Shown here piece after piece: positions 15,001-20,924 of a DNA stretch of 64,000 nt. The stretch comes from Halichondria panicea (lineage: Eukaryota > Porifera > Demospongiae > Suberitida > Halichondriidae), in NCBI RefSeq assembly GCF_963675165.1, contig NC_087390.1, forward strand, positions 2,030,001-2,094,000, read 5' to 3'. The notes beneath the pieces were generated by a model. That model did no database searches. It was given only the letters and a program-made list of their open reading frames with translations, and was not told the origin of the DNA. Position numbers and translations under genes: made by a program. Positions within the stretch are counted from its first letter, which is position 1, and each line of letters starts with the position of its first letter.

Positions 15001-18000
15001 TTTATGGACGAACTGTTTCAAATTTAGTACACTAGCTGTATACATGCATACATGTACAATATAGACACATGGCAACCATGCTGGTAACTAGATACAGCTG
15101 CTGAACAGTAACTACTCATTGTTGCCAAACACTTAACAACACTTCGAGCAACCATCCCCGTAGTAACATATTGAAACAGTCAAAAATGTGCTCATACAGT
15201 AAATATAACTTGTGCATACATACCTACTCGAGAATGTAACCATCACATAATACCAATGGCAGTACATACGCCCTTGATTATACGCAATACAGCACAAGGT
15301 GAGATACGTACACAGACAGTTAACTCAAACACTCATATTAGCTATTCAACAACTGGTACTACAATCATTAACTCAACTCCGGGTATAATGTGCTTCCTCC
15401 GAACTTCATGTGTGCGTTACATAGCACATGATCACGCTAAATATCAAGTGATGGATAATTTTATGCAGAATAGAAGTTATGAATAGGAACCTCAAGCTTG
15501 TAGTTTCTTGGCAGGAGATTGAAATGTTAGCAGCCATCGCTAGTTTGGCTTGCTGATAGTCAGCCTCTTCTCTATATACACCATACGGACCTGGTAGGTA
15601 ACCTATACTGCATGTACTATGTACTGTATAATTACTTAACTCTACAATCGTTTTTGCGAGTATCAAACATTTGCGAGTGCAATTGCAAAAATTAATGGTC
15701 TCCTCTAGAGGACCCCAAAAAACACAACATCACAAATACCTGTACCGGTATAGTTGTATGACATCACGATCCTTGCCTGTTTGCATAAGTTAGATTACAA
15801 ACTTTTTTGTGATTAGGCATACGCAAGAATATCAAAAAACAAATTATGAGCGAAATTTTCAAATGTGTCGCATATTTAGGGGGTTGCCTTAAATCGAATA
15901 CGGTGGTACGTACGGAACACACACGATGTAAACCGACTCACTTCCTCAGCTCCTCCTCCAACCAGACGCACGCCTCCAGATCGAGATGATTAGTGGGCTC
16001 GTCCAGTAGCAAGATGGTGGGACGTACGAAGAGCGCTCTGGCCAATGAAATTCTCATTCTCCAGCCTCCAGAGAAATCTCGACACTTCTTCTGTTGCATA
16101 GAACCATCGAACCCTGGGAAGGTGGGTAGGGGGGATGCGAGGTAAATTTGTTGTGCAAACTTCAACTAAAACGGAAGGCAAACACAACTGACAATATCGC
16201 CTTAAAATTCGAAGGTATCCAGTTCAAATTTCTATTTGGAATGATTTCATAAATAGGTAGCCGTACTGTCTGTCACATGACTTACCGAGACCGTGGAGGA
16301 TCCGTGCAGCCTTGGTCTCGGCCGTGGCAGCATCCAACTCGTCCAGACGCTCGTAGATCTCCATCAGAAGATCGCTATCAGTGTCACCGGTTTTTGTCAG
16401 ATCTTCGGCTTGTCGCTCCAGACGCAACCTACGTACATATGAAAGTGTGAGTTACTGGCAGTAAAACTTACCTAGTTATAATAATTATGGCTAACGCATT
16501 TATACACATGTAGCCTTTGGACGTTCAAATCGGACGGATTAACTGGGACCTTAACTTAACATTCCACGCAACAAAGTATCACTCAAGTGGCTAAAGAATT
16601 TAAACTGTCTTTGGACTACCATAAATATAGCACGCATTTTTCGCTGTTTTCGTGAGTTAGCAATCCTACACGAAAATTATTTCACAAACGTCGTTAATTA
16701 TCTGCTGTAACATGCAAAGATTGAAAGTGTGACCTGGGAGCACTTCTGGTATGCGAAATTTATTCACTGAAATGCTTTTAGAGGCTATAATTATATTCCA
16801 CGAAATATAAATGGCTCGAAAAAACTTCGCGCTTATTTGAACTTATTTGCTATAATTATCACCAAATTATTTTGTTTCAGAAGTTGCAACAGTGTATATT
16901 GATGAGTAATGGTTAGTGTCACCTTTCTTCGTCCACCTCCATGACACACTCGAGCGGAGTCATATCACTAACTGGAATCTCCTCGGAGAGATGATATATG
17001 TCAAAATGGTCGGGGATTGGAATGTCTCTCTCAGAAATGGCAGTCAGTAGTGTGGACTTACCTGGGGGAAGATATCTTAGATATGTGACTAGTAATGGTG
17101 TACCATATATTTCCTTTGATGAGGTCATATTTGGCTACAATAATGCAATAGATAATTGGAAGCTTTTACATATTTCTGCACAAGCTGCGGCAACAAAAGC
17201 TGTTCGGTGGTGGTTGGTACTAACCATCGACAGACTACGTATTTTACTATATTCTGTAAAAAAAGGTAAATTCGTGAATTGAGATTAGGATTTTAAATGG
17301 CCACCGCTTCCTAAAAAGTATGTCAATGCGATCACTGTGCACACACTCTCACCACTTCCGTTCAGACCGACGAGCCCGTATCTCCGGCCCAAATTGAGCT
17401 CCAGCTGAGTGTCGCTAAGTAACTCGACACCGTGGAAGGTCATGGAGAAGTCGTTAATGTGGACATCTCTCGATGCAGGGTGGGAGGCAAGTACACCTGA
17501 ACAAGAGTGAGGGTGGTGGTGTGGGTGTGAGAAGGGACATACTTAGTGTGCAGTTCAATATAAGGCATTAATATAATGAAAGGTGAACACTCTGCAAGAC
17601 TAAAGGTCATTAAAATGTTATTATGTCAATGAATATTTGAAGAGCAATGCAGCCACAGTGCTGCCAGCAGATTATATACCAGGACATAGCTTATTGGATT
17701 ATAGCCTGCCCACATGCCAAGTGTACGTACACATTGTAACCACAGGATACGGATGTGGGAGAGGGGACGCATTCACCACCACAATGGAATGGTATGCGCA
17801 CATGTTATGCATGATCTCAACAACATTAGGTCATCACCCACACACCACACACGGAGGATATTCAACCACACAGCCTTTGATTTGATTTGACACGCTACTA
17901 AACATAATATTATAGCTCATGGTAAAATCGATACTAGAATGGGATGATTAAGGTTGTCACAATACGTACCTGTACATGATCTCTGGGAAATCTTCATCCC

Positions 18001-18189
18001 CGCCACTCCCTCATGCAGACCGTTGCCCACGGTAGTGGCACTCGCCCCATTAGTCAATTTAGATCTAACTTCCTCATCATCCTTAGCCCCTGGAGGAGTG
18101 ACAACAGTTTTCTTTTGTGCTGATCTTGACGAGGCTTGTTTTTGAGCTTTCTTTTGAGCTGCTCTCTTCTTGGCTGCTTCAGAAGGCAT
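1..18189 (-). CDS. ABCF2: ABCF2-type ATP-binding cassette protein, 3' end beyond window
   Basis: Soluble, TM-free ABC ATPase of the ABCF (GCN20-like) family, expected in the cytosol and ribosome-associated. Exons, in coding order: 17970-18189, 17353-17496, 16923-17061, 16286-16428, 15942-16113, 386-488, 1-93 (continues off the left edge). About 338 residues are present. The start ATG at 18189 opens a Lys/Ala/Gln-rich tail ([18 protein letters not shown]), typical of ABCF2. The first Walker A (GLNGSGKST) is split by the intron between exons 2 and 3. Exon 5 carries the signature FSGGWRMR and Walker [14 protein letters not shown]. The next exon gives [15 protein letters not shown], then the linker [20 protein letters not shown]. 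The AA|G splice phase joins exon 15942 to exon 488 exactly, so the intervening 15.45 kb is one intron containing four other genes. The second ABC domain lies outside the window. Family identity is very clear; exon ends are read from splice consensus. Confidence 0.93.
840..1910 (+). CDS. Secreted fibrinogen-like Cys-rich protein, paralogue 1
   Basis: Single-exon gene of 356 residues. I chose the ATG at 840; an upstream in-frame GTG at 828 is not a plausible start. An N-terminal signal peptide ([17 protein letters not shown]) is followed by a short conserved block [11 protein letters not shown]. Next comes a heptad-like stretch with a duplicated VTRIVER motif (coiled coil, about residues 60-105). 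The second half begins like a fibrinogen C-terminal domain: CKEI, then SGNYWL, then KIYCDM near residue 145. It then departs from canonical fibrinogen: no WLGN motif, but many Cys and conserved [34 protein letters not shown] and PPWFYK blocks. It ends in [10 protein letters not shown]. The last 60 bases are nearly identical to paralogue 3, pointing to recent duplication or conversion. Secretion is inferred; ligand or function is unknown. It lies antisense to its ABCF2 host intron. Confidence 0.85.
   Translation: MNSRALLILLCLFAASASQEDDNTCSVIVMSKEELAGTIRSQVAVALSRGVIDTPVSSTCSLNETVVTRIVERTVTRIVERSLNEILEKVEKLIKPIATKLSQLEQPGIFPSHPASSCKEIHKYDKSTPSGNYWLRASNGTAIKIYCDMTWTCGGVTGGWIKIAELDMTNLVHQCPETLSAHVQSGKRICARKTDAGGCTSVIYPTHGVGYNEVCGRVIGYELSTPDGAYNYYRSSINGPYIDGISLTYGSPRRHIWSFVAGLKKCDCTNNNNFNGHPTTFVGQDYFCDDAAFTMDPLWDKGGCGPETQCCTRNLPPWFYKNLAPSSSNNIEMRICRDEPVTNEDVLLEKIDLYIR
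2148..2651 (-). mobile_element. MITE family A, copy 1
   Basis: Dispersed non-coding element, reverse orientation relative to the copy at 44959-45578. One end carries a Pu/Py-balanced AGCACCGCGGGTGCTGATGC block and the other a GCGCATGCGC-containing end preceded by an (AC)n tract. The internal segment with TTTGCAAATCCACGAATTAAA is shared with copies at 2995-3656, 44959-45578 and 54705-54890. No transposase is visible. Confidence 0.6.
2690..2866 (-). mobile_element. MITE family A, truncated copy
   Basis: Partial copy directly beside copy 1. It retains the GTAAGCAAAACTA, CTAGAAGCCTATAGAAACTT and CACTTCATT segments, an (AC)n tract, a (TA)n run and a GCGCATGAGG end, but lacks the GCACCGCGG end. 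Confidence 0.45.
2995..3656 (-). mobile_element. MITE family A copy carrying a nested fold-back element
   Basis: The copy has terminal GCACCGAGGC/GCCTCGGTG-type inverted ends. Near its left end (about 3016-3108) a second element is inserted, with inverted ends AGCCTCGGTCCCAGGCCGA and TCGGCCTGGGGTCGAGGCT. The insertion interrupts the AGCACCGCGGGTGC terminal block seen intact in other copies. AGCACC is repeated on both sides, consistent with a target-site duplication of about 8-9 bases. Confidence 0.6.
3770..4819 (-). CDS. Secreted fibrinogen-like Cys-rich protein, paralogue 2
   Basis: Single-exon minus-strand gene, 349 residues from the ATG at 4819; the in-frame GTG at 4831 is rejected. Signal peptide [17 protein letters not shown], then [17 protein letters not shown] (counterpart of the VVMSKEE block) and a short helical region. 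The fibrinogen-like onset has CQDIL, SGYYWL and KVYCDM. The C-terminal block has [59 protein letters not shown] and ends VEKIDFYVR. It carries an insertion relative to paralogue 1 ([13 protein letters not shown] region) and a shorter coiled-coil spacer. It is on the same strand as the ABCF2 host, so it lies sense within the intron. A TATA box sits about 60 bases upstream. Probably extracellular; role unknown. Confidence 0.85.
   Translation of the reverse strand: MHQLVLFSFLFLATAWGHEDTQTCSSNVVVMTREDLAQEIQSKIMAETPSSSISNCNISTTKITDEIYKRIVKLDKEKLTGLQEALNCPCDTYASCQDILERDSSSPSGYYWLQTSSTSAEKVYCDMSRICGNVRGWMRLTQLDMTDPRSQCPDGFYAAEHNNKTLCATTFTHGGCESVHYSTGGVQYNQICGRVIAYQKGYTNGIRFGRITNNYVDGVIVSHGPNSDKHHIWTFITSLDETRGNYCPCINRNNRGSAPPSFVGLDYFCDTGTKKYQNYYDNFKVFTDNPLWDGAGCGPNNECCTFNSPPWFYRKLHYKTSDSLEMRVCRGGTTLVEDILVEKIDFYVR
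4879..4886 (-). promoter_or_regulatory. TATA box of paralogue 2
   Basis: On the minus strand the sequence is TATAAAAA, about 60 bases 5' of the ATG at 4819. The surrounding 200 bases are duplicated at 10138-10370 and, more decayed, near 5370-5560 and 6010-6190; the box is preserved at 10234-10241 and 6136-6143. Confidence 0.55.
5240..5640 (-). repeat. Relic copy of the fibrinogen-like promoter/5' end
   Basis: Contains diverged versions of the segment upstream of paralogue 2: an AAGCTGACAATGA-like stretch, ACACACAAGAGA, GGCTTCAG..CTTTTAGTTTCCACCA and TACTGTGGTATGAT. No open fibrinogen-like coding sequence remains. It reads as a decayed tandem duplicate of the 5' end of a neighbouring gene. 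Confidence 0.5.
6005..6190 (-). repeat. Second relic copy of the fibrinogen-like 5' end
   Basis: Shares CATCAGAAACGAAAAAGAAC, ACACAAGCTGACAATGAT, the CAAGAGTTTTTATA (TATA) segment and ACACAAGAGAAAAGATTCC with the region just 5' of paralogue 2. The coding region itself is not preserved. Confidence 0.5.
6408..6445 (+). repeat. Duplicate of the paralogue 3 upstream segment
   Basis: The phrase ACTTATTACTAGAAAGCACA followed by ATCAACTATAAG occurs here and again at about 7711-7744, just 5' of paralogue 3. No gene follows the first copy, suggesting another lost or moved paralogue. Confidence 0.45.
7407..7448. repeat. (TTAC)n microsatellite
   Basis: About ten TTAC units with one interruption (TAAC). 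It lies in the gene-free interval between paralogue 2 and paralogue 3. Confidence 0.85.
7769..8860 (+). CDS. Secreted fibrinogen-like Cys-rich protein, paralogue 3
   Basis: Single-exon gene, 363 residues from the ATG at 7769. Signal peptide [20 protein letters not shown], then [13 protein letters not shown] and a coiled-coil-like spacer ([18 protein letters not shown]). The fibrinogen-like onset is [14 protein letters not shown] and KMYCDM, followed by the family's [45 protein letters not shown] and PPWFYKKL blocks. It shares spacer and tail with paralogue 1 ([17 protein letters not shown]) but its mid-domain resembles paralogue 2. That mosaic fits gene conversion. Several N-x-S/T sites suggest glycosylation. 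Inferred extracellular recognition or matrix protein; function unknown. Confidence 0.86.
   Translation: MHQVQLTIVFYLLAVSMAQGDDGNCKASVVVMSKEEISREIQSQITRVLTKGSITPSVIVNNENVTFIVQREIDKLFEKVKNLIQPIVTELATLLKPGRSPSHPASTCKAILNQDKTSPSDFYWLKASNGTAVKMYCDMTKTCGRVTGGWMKLADLDMTQNLSQCPEPLYQNTQHGKNLCTRRDTRAGCSEVHYPSNGIAFSEVCGRVIGYQSGSTDGPYNGHFTGAGIDTPYIDGVSLTHGHPRHHIWTFIAALDEVGDYRQGTCECTNINQRGYSPANFVGNDYFCDTGSEHKLHSLNPDDPLWDGAGCGSNNECCTFRNPPWFYKKLGKNIENNVDMRLCRDEPVTNEDVLLEKIDLYVR
9230..9450 (-). repeat. Relic repeat unit of the fibrinogen-like cluster
   Basis: Carries TACAGTAAAAATGGCTTCA, GTACTGTGGTACGATAAGCA, GGGAATGTGTACTTGGGGGA and TAGACTAACAGACTATG. These match the unit at 5240-5350 and 10310-10450 in the same order. 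A G10/C8 hairpin follows at 9434-9473. Confidence 0.5.
10134..10490 (-). pseudogene. 5' fragment of a fibrinogen-like paralogue with its promoter
   Basis: About 230 bases closely match the first codons, 5'UTR, TATA box and upstream region of paralogue 2 (4780-5010). Shared phrases include GCCAAGAACAGAAACGAAAA, the GATGGACTGATTTA block, CCCCCGGGGGAGGG and GACATCATCCTATTACGG. The ATG equivalent is changed (TGACGCATTTC rather than TGATGCATTTC still reads CAT, but the reading frame ends at once), and the rest of the gene is missing. It lies just 3' of the beta-helix gene. Confidence 0.6.
10888..14775 (-). CDS. Large secreted-type beta-helix / multi-TM receptor-like protein
   Basis: Single-exon gene, 1295 residues from the ATG at 14775 (an in-frame TTG at 14784 is not the start). 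Signal peptide [19 protein letters not shown]. Residues about 30-600 are a right-handed beta-helix-like region of repeated units such as [27 protein letters not shown] and [15 protein letters not shown], with many N-glycosylation sites. Next comes a Cys-rich juxtamembrane module ([18 protein letters not shown]; then [15 protein letters not shown] near residue 840). The C-terminal 450 residues hold about eight or nine hydrophobic helices, e.g. [48 protein letters not shown] and [13 protein letters not shown], with a short charged cytoplasmic tail. The architecture matches a large, uncharacterised family I recall from sponges. Plasma-membrane location is inferred; ligand is unknown. Confidence 0.85.
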   Translation of the reverse strand: MHLFAILVFPLLLLKLASAETICIVNSTVTNLTSLSINCQQVFESLNYINITLSSQIILYSGVFVLDRVLLFDTVSSLSIISQDEVIIRCVGQTSGIAFNRSQNIHLEGLIIDGCGGIFESTSTNLSDSVNLTTMAFRSALYFEKCTNVALFGVTVRNSNGVGVSMYNTNGNIQVLRSHFLFNMVPEKELNTFPGGGGFYIEFSQCNPGVLFDSCNLFSEKRENSVYTFKNCSFVSNIAQTINSKKGSFVKLIGGHSHNNQRLGRGGGLSLIFASRAKNNSVLISNCSFRNNSAISGGGLYSNLAGGASGVSISINGSTFSGNEASFSGGGIAYQVITNTVHDNSMIVHNCNVTNNNAENGGGLILLYNQLKASDNTRNRFLSYSTHFVGNLAKYGSAVDSILFAPSGYNGPHPVFKNCSFLLNKMSSTVLVDIDSSLSQSFYGTGTFTVAKMPITFNQSVIFENNIGTALWVVSSRLTFNSPMNANFVNNKGIEGGALGLVSFSVMYFWNDAIFKFVRNKAYHNGGAVYSFQYGKQQLLGAASQCPIQYLGNSSIDERNVSFYFEDNTLLKFPFNKLERGRSIYMTSIQPCVFLCTANPSAELTISNMFSCIGKVKFHSTKNVSITDEVSTSGRKFKLDNTSLSTLYLVPGKVFELPVVVSNDLGYPLINMGYHAQIRERRSKIIIDPGYISITEHRLKVYGPVGANGTIVFESSGHYRFVLKMSIELLPCPPGFYSDNLEHGKVISYPSCTCNWNSTSHSVYQGVSCNSAVFEAQVQHIYWIGYVSHYVVPHHIFTSLCPQKFCYGGQHISPLYTLPSNASYEELDKFVCGPNRQGLLCGECAEGHSVFYHSLHFKCKKNSLCHIGFLFYILSEILPLTVMFIVIVLLNINFSSGALNGFILFAQVLDSLSIGAYGMMEFQLLKSKSLYYITVLYRFIYRVFNLDFFTEDALSFCLWKGATTLDTLAFKFVTVFYAFLLVLVSILIVNKYKLNVRCCRQFRFTTIKSYIIHGLSAFLITCYIKCAQVSLNILIPGRLTGMAHEPSRHDPLKVVYFSGNIRYMSTEHLPYAFPALFVAFIVCVPPPFLLIWYPLGRQAVYKIVSKCRQFSYRLRHKSCHVSIIDKMKPLLDSFQSCYKDNCRYFAGLQFVYRLVILCTFNFTETPLMFYTVVEVEIILILIVHVIIWPYREKWHNIIDTLIYANIALVNGFTMFVYSSSVNFSTRFVYEAVVLQTALIYLPLVYIIAYTSVILYRIIKLKIVKKKERTMTSLDDGFPARLIENSYDTSYRLDDM

Positions 18190-19065
18190 GCTGTATAATT
18201 TTACATTACATCACATGATAGAGCGTGTTCTGAGCTTTCTTTCGCCCCATTTACTGTAAAACACTGACCTTTCTATCAAAAGATACGCCTCTCTTTAATA
18301 GCTGTAGTAAGTAGATCTTTAGACTTCAGAAATACAATCCAGGAAGTTTAATACTGTAACCACGTGGTATTGGTAAAGGTCGTCAGGGAAAATCCCTGAT
18401 GTGTTGAGGTATGTTTGTGGTTTGTCTCTGTATCAACTATGCAGTGCTGCATGCCTGTATAGCAATTCAGAGATTATAGTAAAATGAGTTCTTTCAATCG
18501 TTAAAATGTTCATCATGTGAACGATACGACGGTACAAGCCCTTTACAAACTCTTAATAAGTGGTACAAGCCTGGCATCGTAGCCGGACTGGAATTCTCCA
18601 GTTGGTAATCATAGCTTGTAGTTAATTAATTAACTATTTTCAAGTTCTTGTAGTGATACACAAATTAAAGGGGGTGCATTGAAGTGCATCACCCGTTAGC
18701 TCCTATTGGTACACACATGTGATGTTCATTAGTTTTCCACCACAGAGATTGTAGAAAAGTAAATAACAAGTGGGCGAAAGAGACACATTGATTAGTTTGC
18801 ATAAGAAAATGTATTGTATACTTTTGCTGATGGCTTTCATTTCATAGTTTCATCTTCATAAAACACAGGGTAAACTTAAACCCAAGCTGTTAGCAGCCTC
18901 AGCATGCATGGTCATAATGTACATCACTGACACAAACTAAGATTTTTGACTGAGACTGAATAACTGTAATTATAGTTACTATATAAGCATGATTAGAGTT
19001 TACAATTGTCACTCCGCTATACTAGTACTGTCACTCCAATATAGAAGACTCTGGTTTGGTATGAG

Positions 19066-19137
19066 GCCTGTAGATTAGACTCTGATCAGCGGATGGCTCA
19101 TTGAGGCCATCTGCCGACCAAGCCCAATCTACAGCCC
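19066..19137 (+). ncRNA. Candidate structured or miRNA-like hairpin 1
   Basis: The 5' arm (19068-19097, starting CTGTAGATTAGACT) pairs with the 3' arm (19106-19135). About 30 positions pair with A.C mismatches, one bulge and a loop of about 8 bases. The 3' arm 19110-19135 is identical to the 3' arms of hairpins 2 and 3, while the 5' arm differs. Strand assignment is uncertain because a hairpin is readable on both strands. No expression data. Confidence 0.4.
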
Positions 19138-19532
19138 TTCACACCACCAGGAGGGAGAGAAAGTGAAGGTCTTCCATTTCTTGTTGTGGGAACACACTCG
19201 CCCATACAGTTTGATAGCTTTATATGATAGCAGTATCTTTTCCACGCCGGTTAGTTATAGATCACTGCATGGTAGTTGAAACCTGACTGTTGGTGATACC
19301 TGTGTGTAAGTATTCAATGGCAGGAAACAATGGTTAAGGTCTCCCAACACATGCATGCCCATGCATGTAGTGATTAATTCAAACATGCATGTAATGATTC
19401 CAGTTACATGAACTATATAACATTTTTCTAACGGCCTAATAATACTAAACTTTGCATAATACCTTTTGCCAATAGTAGTTGCCAATCCATGATATAATTT
19501 AGCGGCTGCATGATGTGTTCATCCATCACCTC

Positions 19533-19625
19533 CTCTGTAGAGTGGGGATGCTCAGCAGACAAGAGACAGCTGCATAACAGCTGCACTACTTTGCATGTCT
19601 GCCGACCAAGCCCAATCTACAGCGG
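19533..19625 (+). ncRNA. Candidate structured or miRNA-like hairpin 2
   Basis: The 5' arm 19535-19561 (CTGTAGAGTGGGGATGCTCA, then GCAGACA) matches the reverse complement of the 3' arm at 22 of 27 positions. The 3' arm 19598-19623 is the shared 26-nt sequence. The loop (about 36 bases) contains a small CAGCTG/CAGCTG hairpin. The structure is read from sequence; the RNA class is inferred. Confidence 0.4.
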
Positions 19626-19962
19626 CAGGGGTAGGGAAAGACTATGCACTACACTGCTAGGAGTTAGTTCCTTCTGTCATAGTGTTATCATGTCACTTTT
19701 GAAAAGCTGCCAATGAGGAAACGTAGGGAATTTTGACCAACATCGCAACCTGCCGATGAGGGGAAACATAAGTACAAGGGAATTTTGACCAAAATCGCAG
19801 CCACATACCATGCAGATCAAAATTGCAATGCTATTGCACACAGTGAATTGTCTAATATACCCTTAAGACTAACGTACCTCAACTATAAAATGCATGCTAC
19901 TTGACCTGCAGTGTTCTCTTCCCACAATGCACAAGGTGAAGATGAGGGGCTACTTCATGGGC

Positions 19963-20037
19963 CCTGTAGGTTAAGCATGGTTAGCAGACAGCGTCCAATC
20001 ACATTGTCCGTCTGCCGACCAAGCCCAATCTACAGCA
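19963..20037 (+). ncRNA. Candidate structured or miRNA-like hairpin 3
   Basis: The 5' arm 19964-19989 (CTGTAGGTTAAGCATGGTTA, then GCAGAC) pairs with the 3' arm 20011-20036: 20 of 26 Watson-Crick plus two G.U. The loop is about 21 bases. The 3' arm equals those of the other two hairpins. Spacing between 3' arms is 488 and 413 bases. Confidence 0.4.
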
Positions 20038-20924
20038 CCACACGAGAGGAGTGAAGTAATCGGATATAGTTTGGTCTTTGTTCAGGTCCACTTCTGCAGG
20101 GTACATTGTATTAACTCACTCCACAATGTCTTTCTATAGAGTCAGATCATTGACTGCTCAACTTTGTTGTCATGGAGCTATATATAGGATACAATTCACC
20201 TTGCCAGCTTATATAGCAGAGCTGCACTAAGTGACTGTTTTGAGATCAGTTTTGCTTCACTTTGCATTTCACTTCCCCAATGTTTTTAATATGGGACTGT
20301 ATAATAATAGTGCTGCACTTAGATTTCAGAGTGTGTGGTTTTTGTAGGTGGGTTTCCGGAAACATGCTTTGTGAAAGTATACACTGTGTTTACTTAGTTG
20401 AATTTCTCGTTACAACAACATTCAATGTTTGTGTTTATAGTTGATGGGTTGATACACACATGCATGAACACGTACACCCGGCAACCGATAATTGGAGCAT
20501 AGCTTTGTACACACCACGTACTATATTTTTTGTGTGCTATGATCAGAATCCTTAATGCCTTCAAATTGACTCTATAGCTTACACAATCATACAGCCTACT
20601 AATAAATCATAGTACACACAATATCTGTGGTTAGTTTTGAGAATCCTCACACAAACATTGAAAGATGTTTCACTAAAAACTTTGTTGGTTTAACAGCCCT
20701 TATAAGCATGCAGTGTATCATACAATACATGCATGCAACATCTGTACACGTACGTACATCTACGATTTATTCGTTTCATGGTTGGCACAATTTCATAGTG
20801 AACCTTTCGGTTTTTCAATTTTTAATGAACAATAATATTTTGCCACAAAATAATAGGAAGGGTATAATTATCATCAAAGAAATCCCTGACAGCTAGCTAT
20901 ACTGCTACAAAACTCTTCAAGTTT

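Larger units (their letters stand above)
489..15941 (-). other. Giant ABCF2 intron hosting four genes
   Basis: The intron runs from the donor GTGAGT, complementary to 15936-15941, to the acceptor CAG complementary to 489-491. At about 15.45 kb it is far longer than the other ABCF2 introns here (about 0.2-0.65 kb). It contains three fibrinogen-like secreted genes, a beta-helix/multi-TM gene, relic copies of fibrinogen-like 5' ends, and MITEs. The gene-free parts (1911-3769, 4820-7768, 8861-10887, 14776-15941) hold mainly these repeats, a TTAC microsatellite at 7407-7448 and AT-rich filler. Confidence 0.85.
18190..20924. other. Gene-free interval between ABCF2 and the zinc-finger gene
   Basis: No convincing coding exon on either strand. 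ABCF2 (minus) starts at 18189 and the zinc-finger gene (minus) ends at 20925, so the interval should hold the ABCF2 promoter and the zinc-finger 3'UTR. The notable content is three related stem-loops at 19066-19137, 19533-19625 and 19963-20037. Confidence 0.6.
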
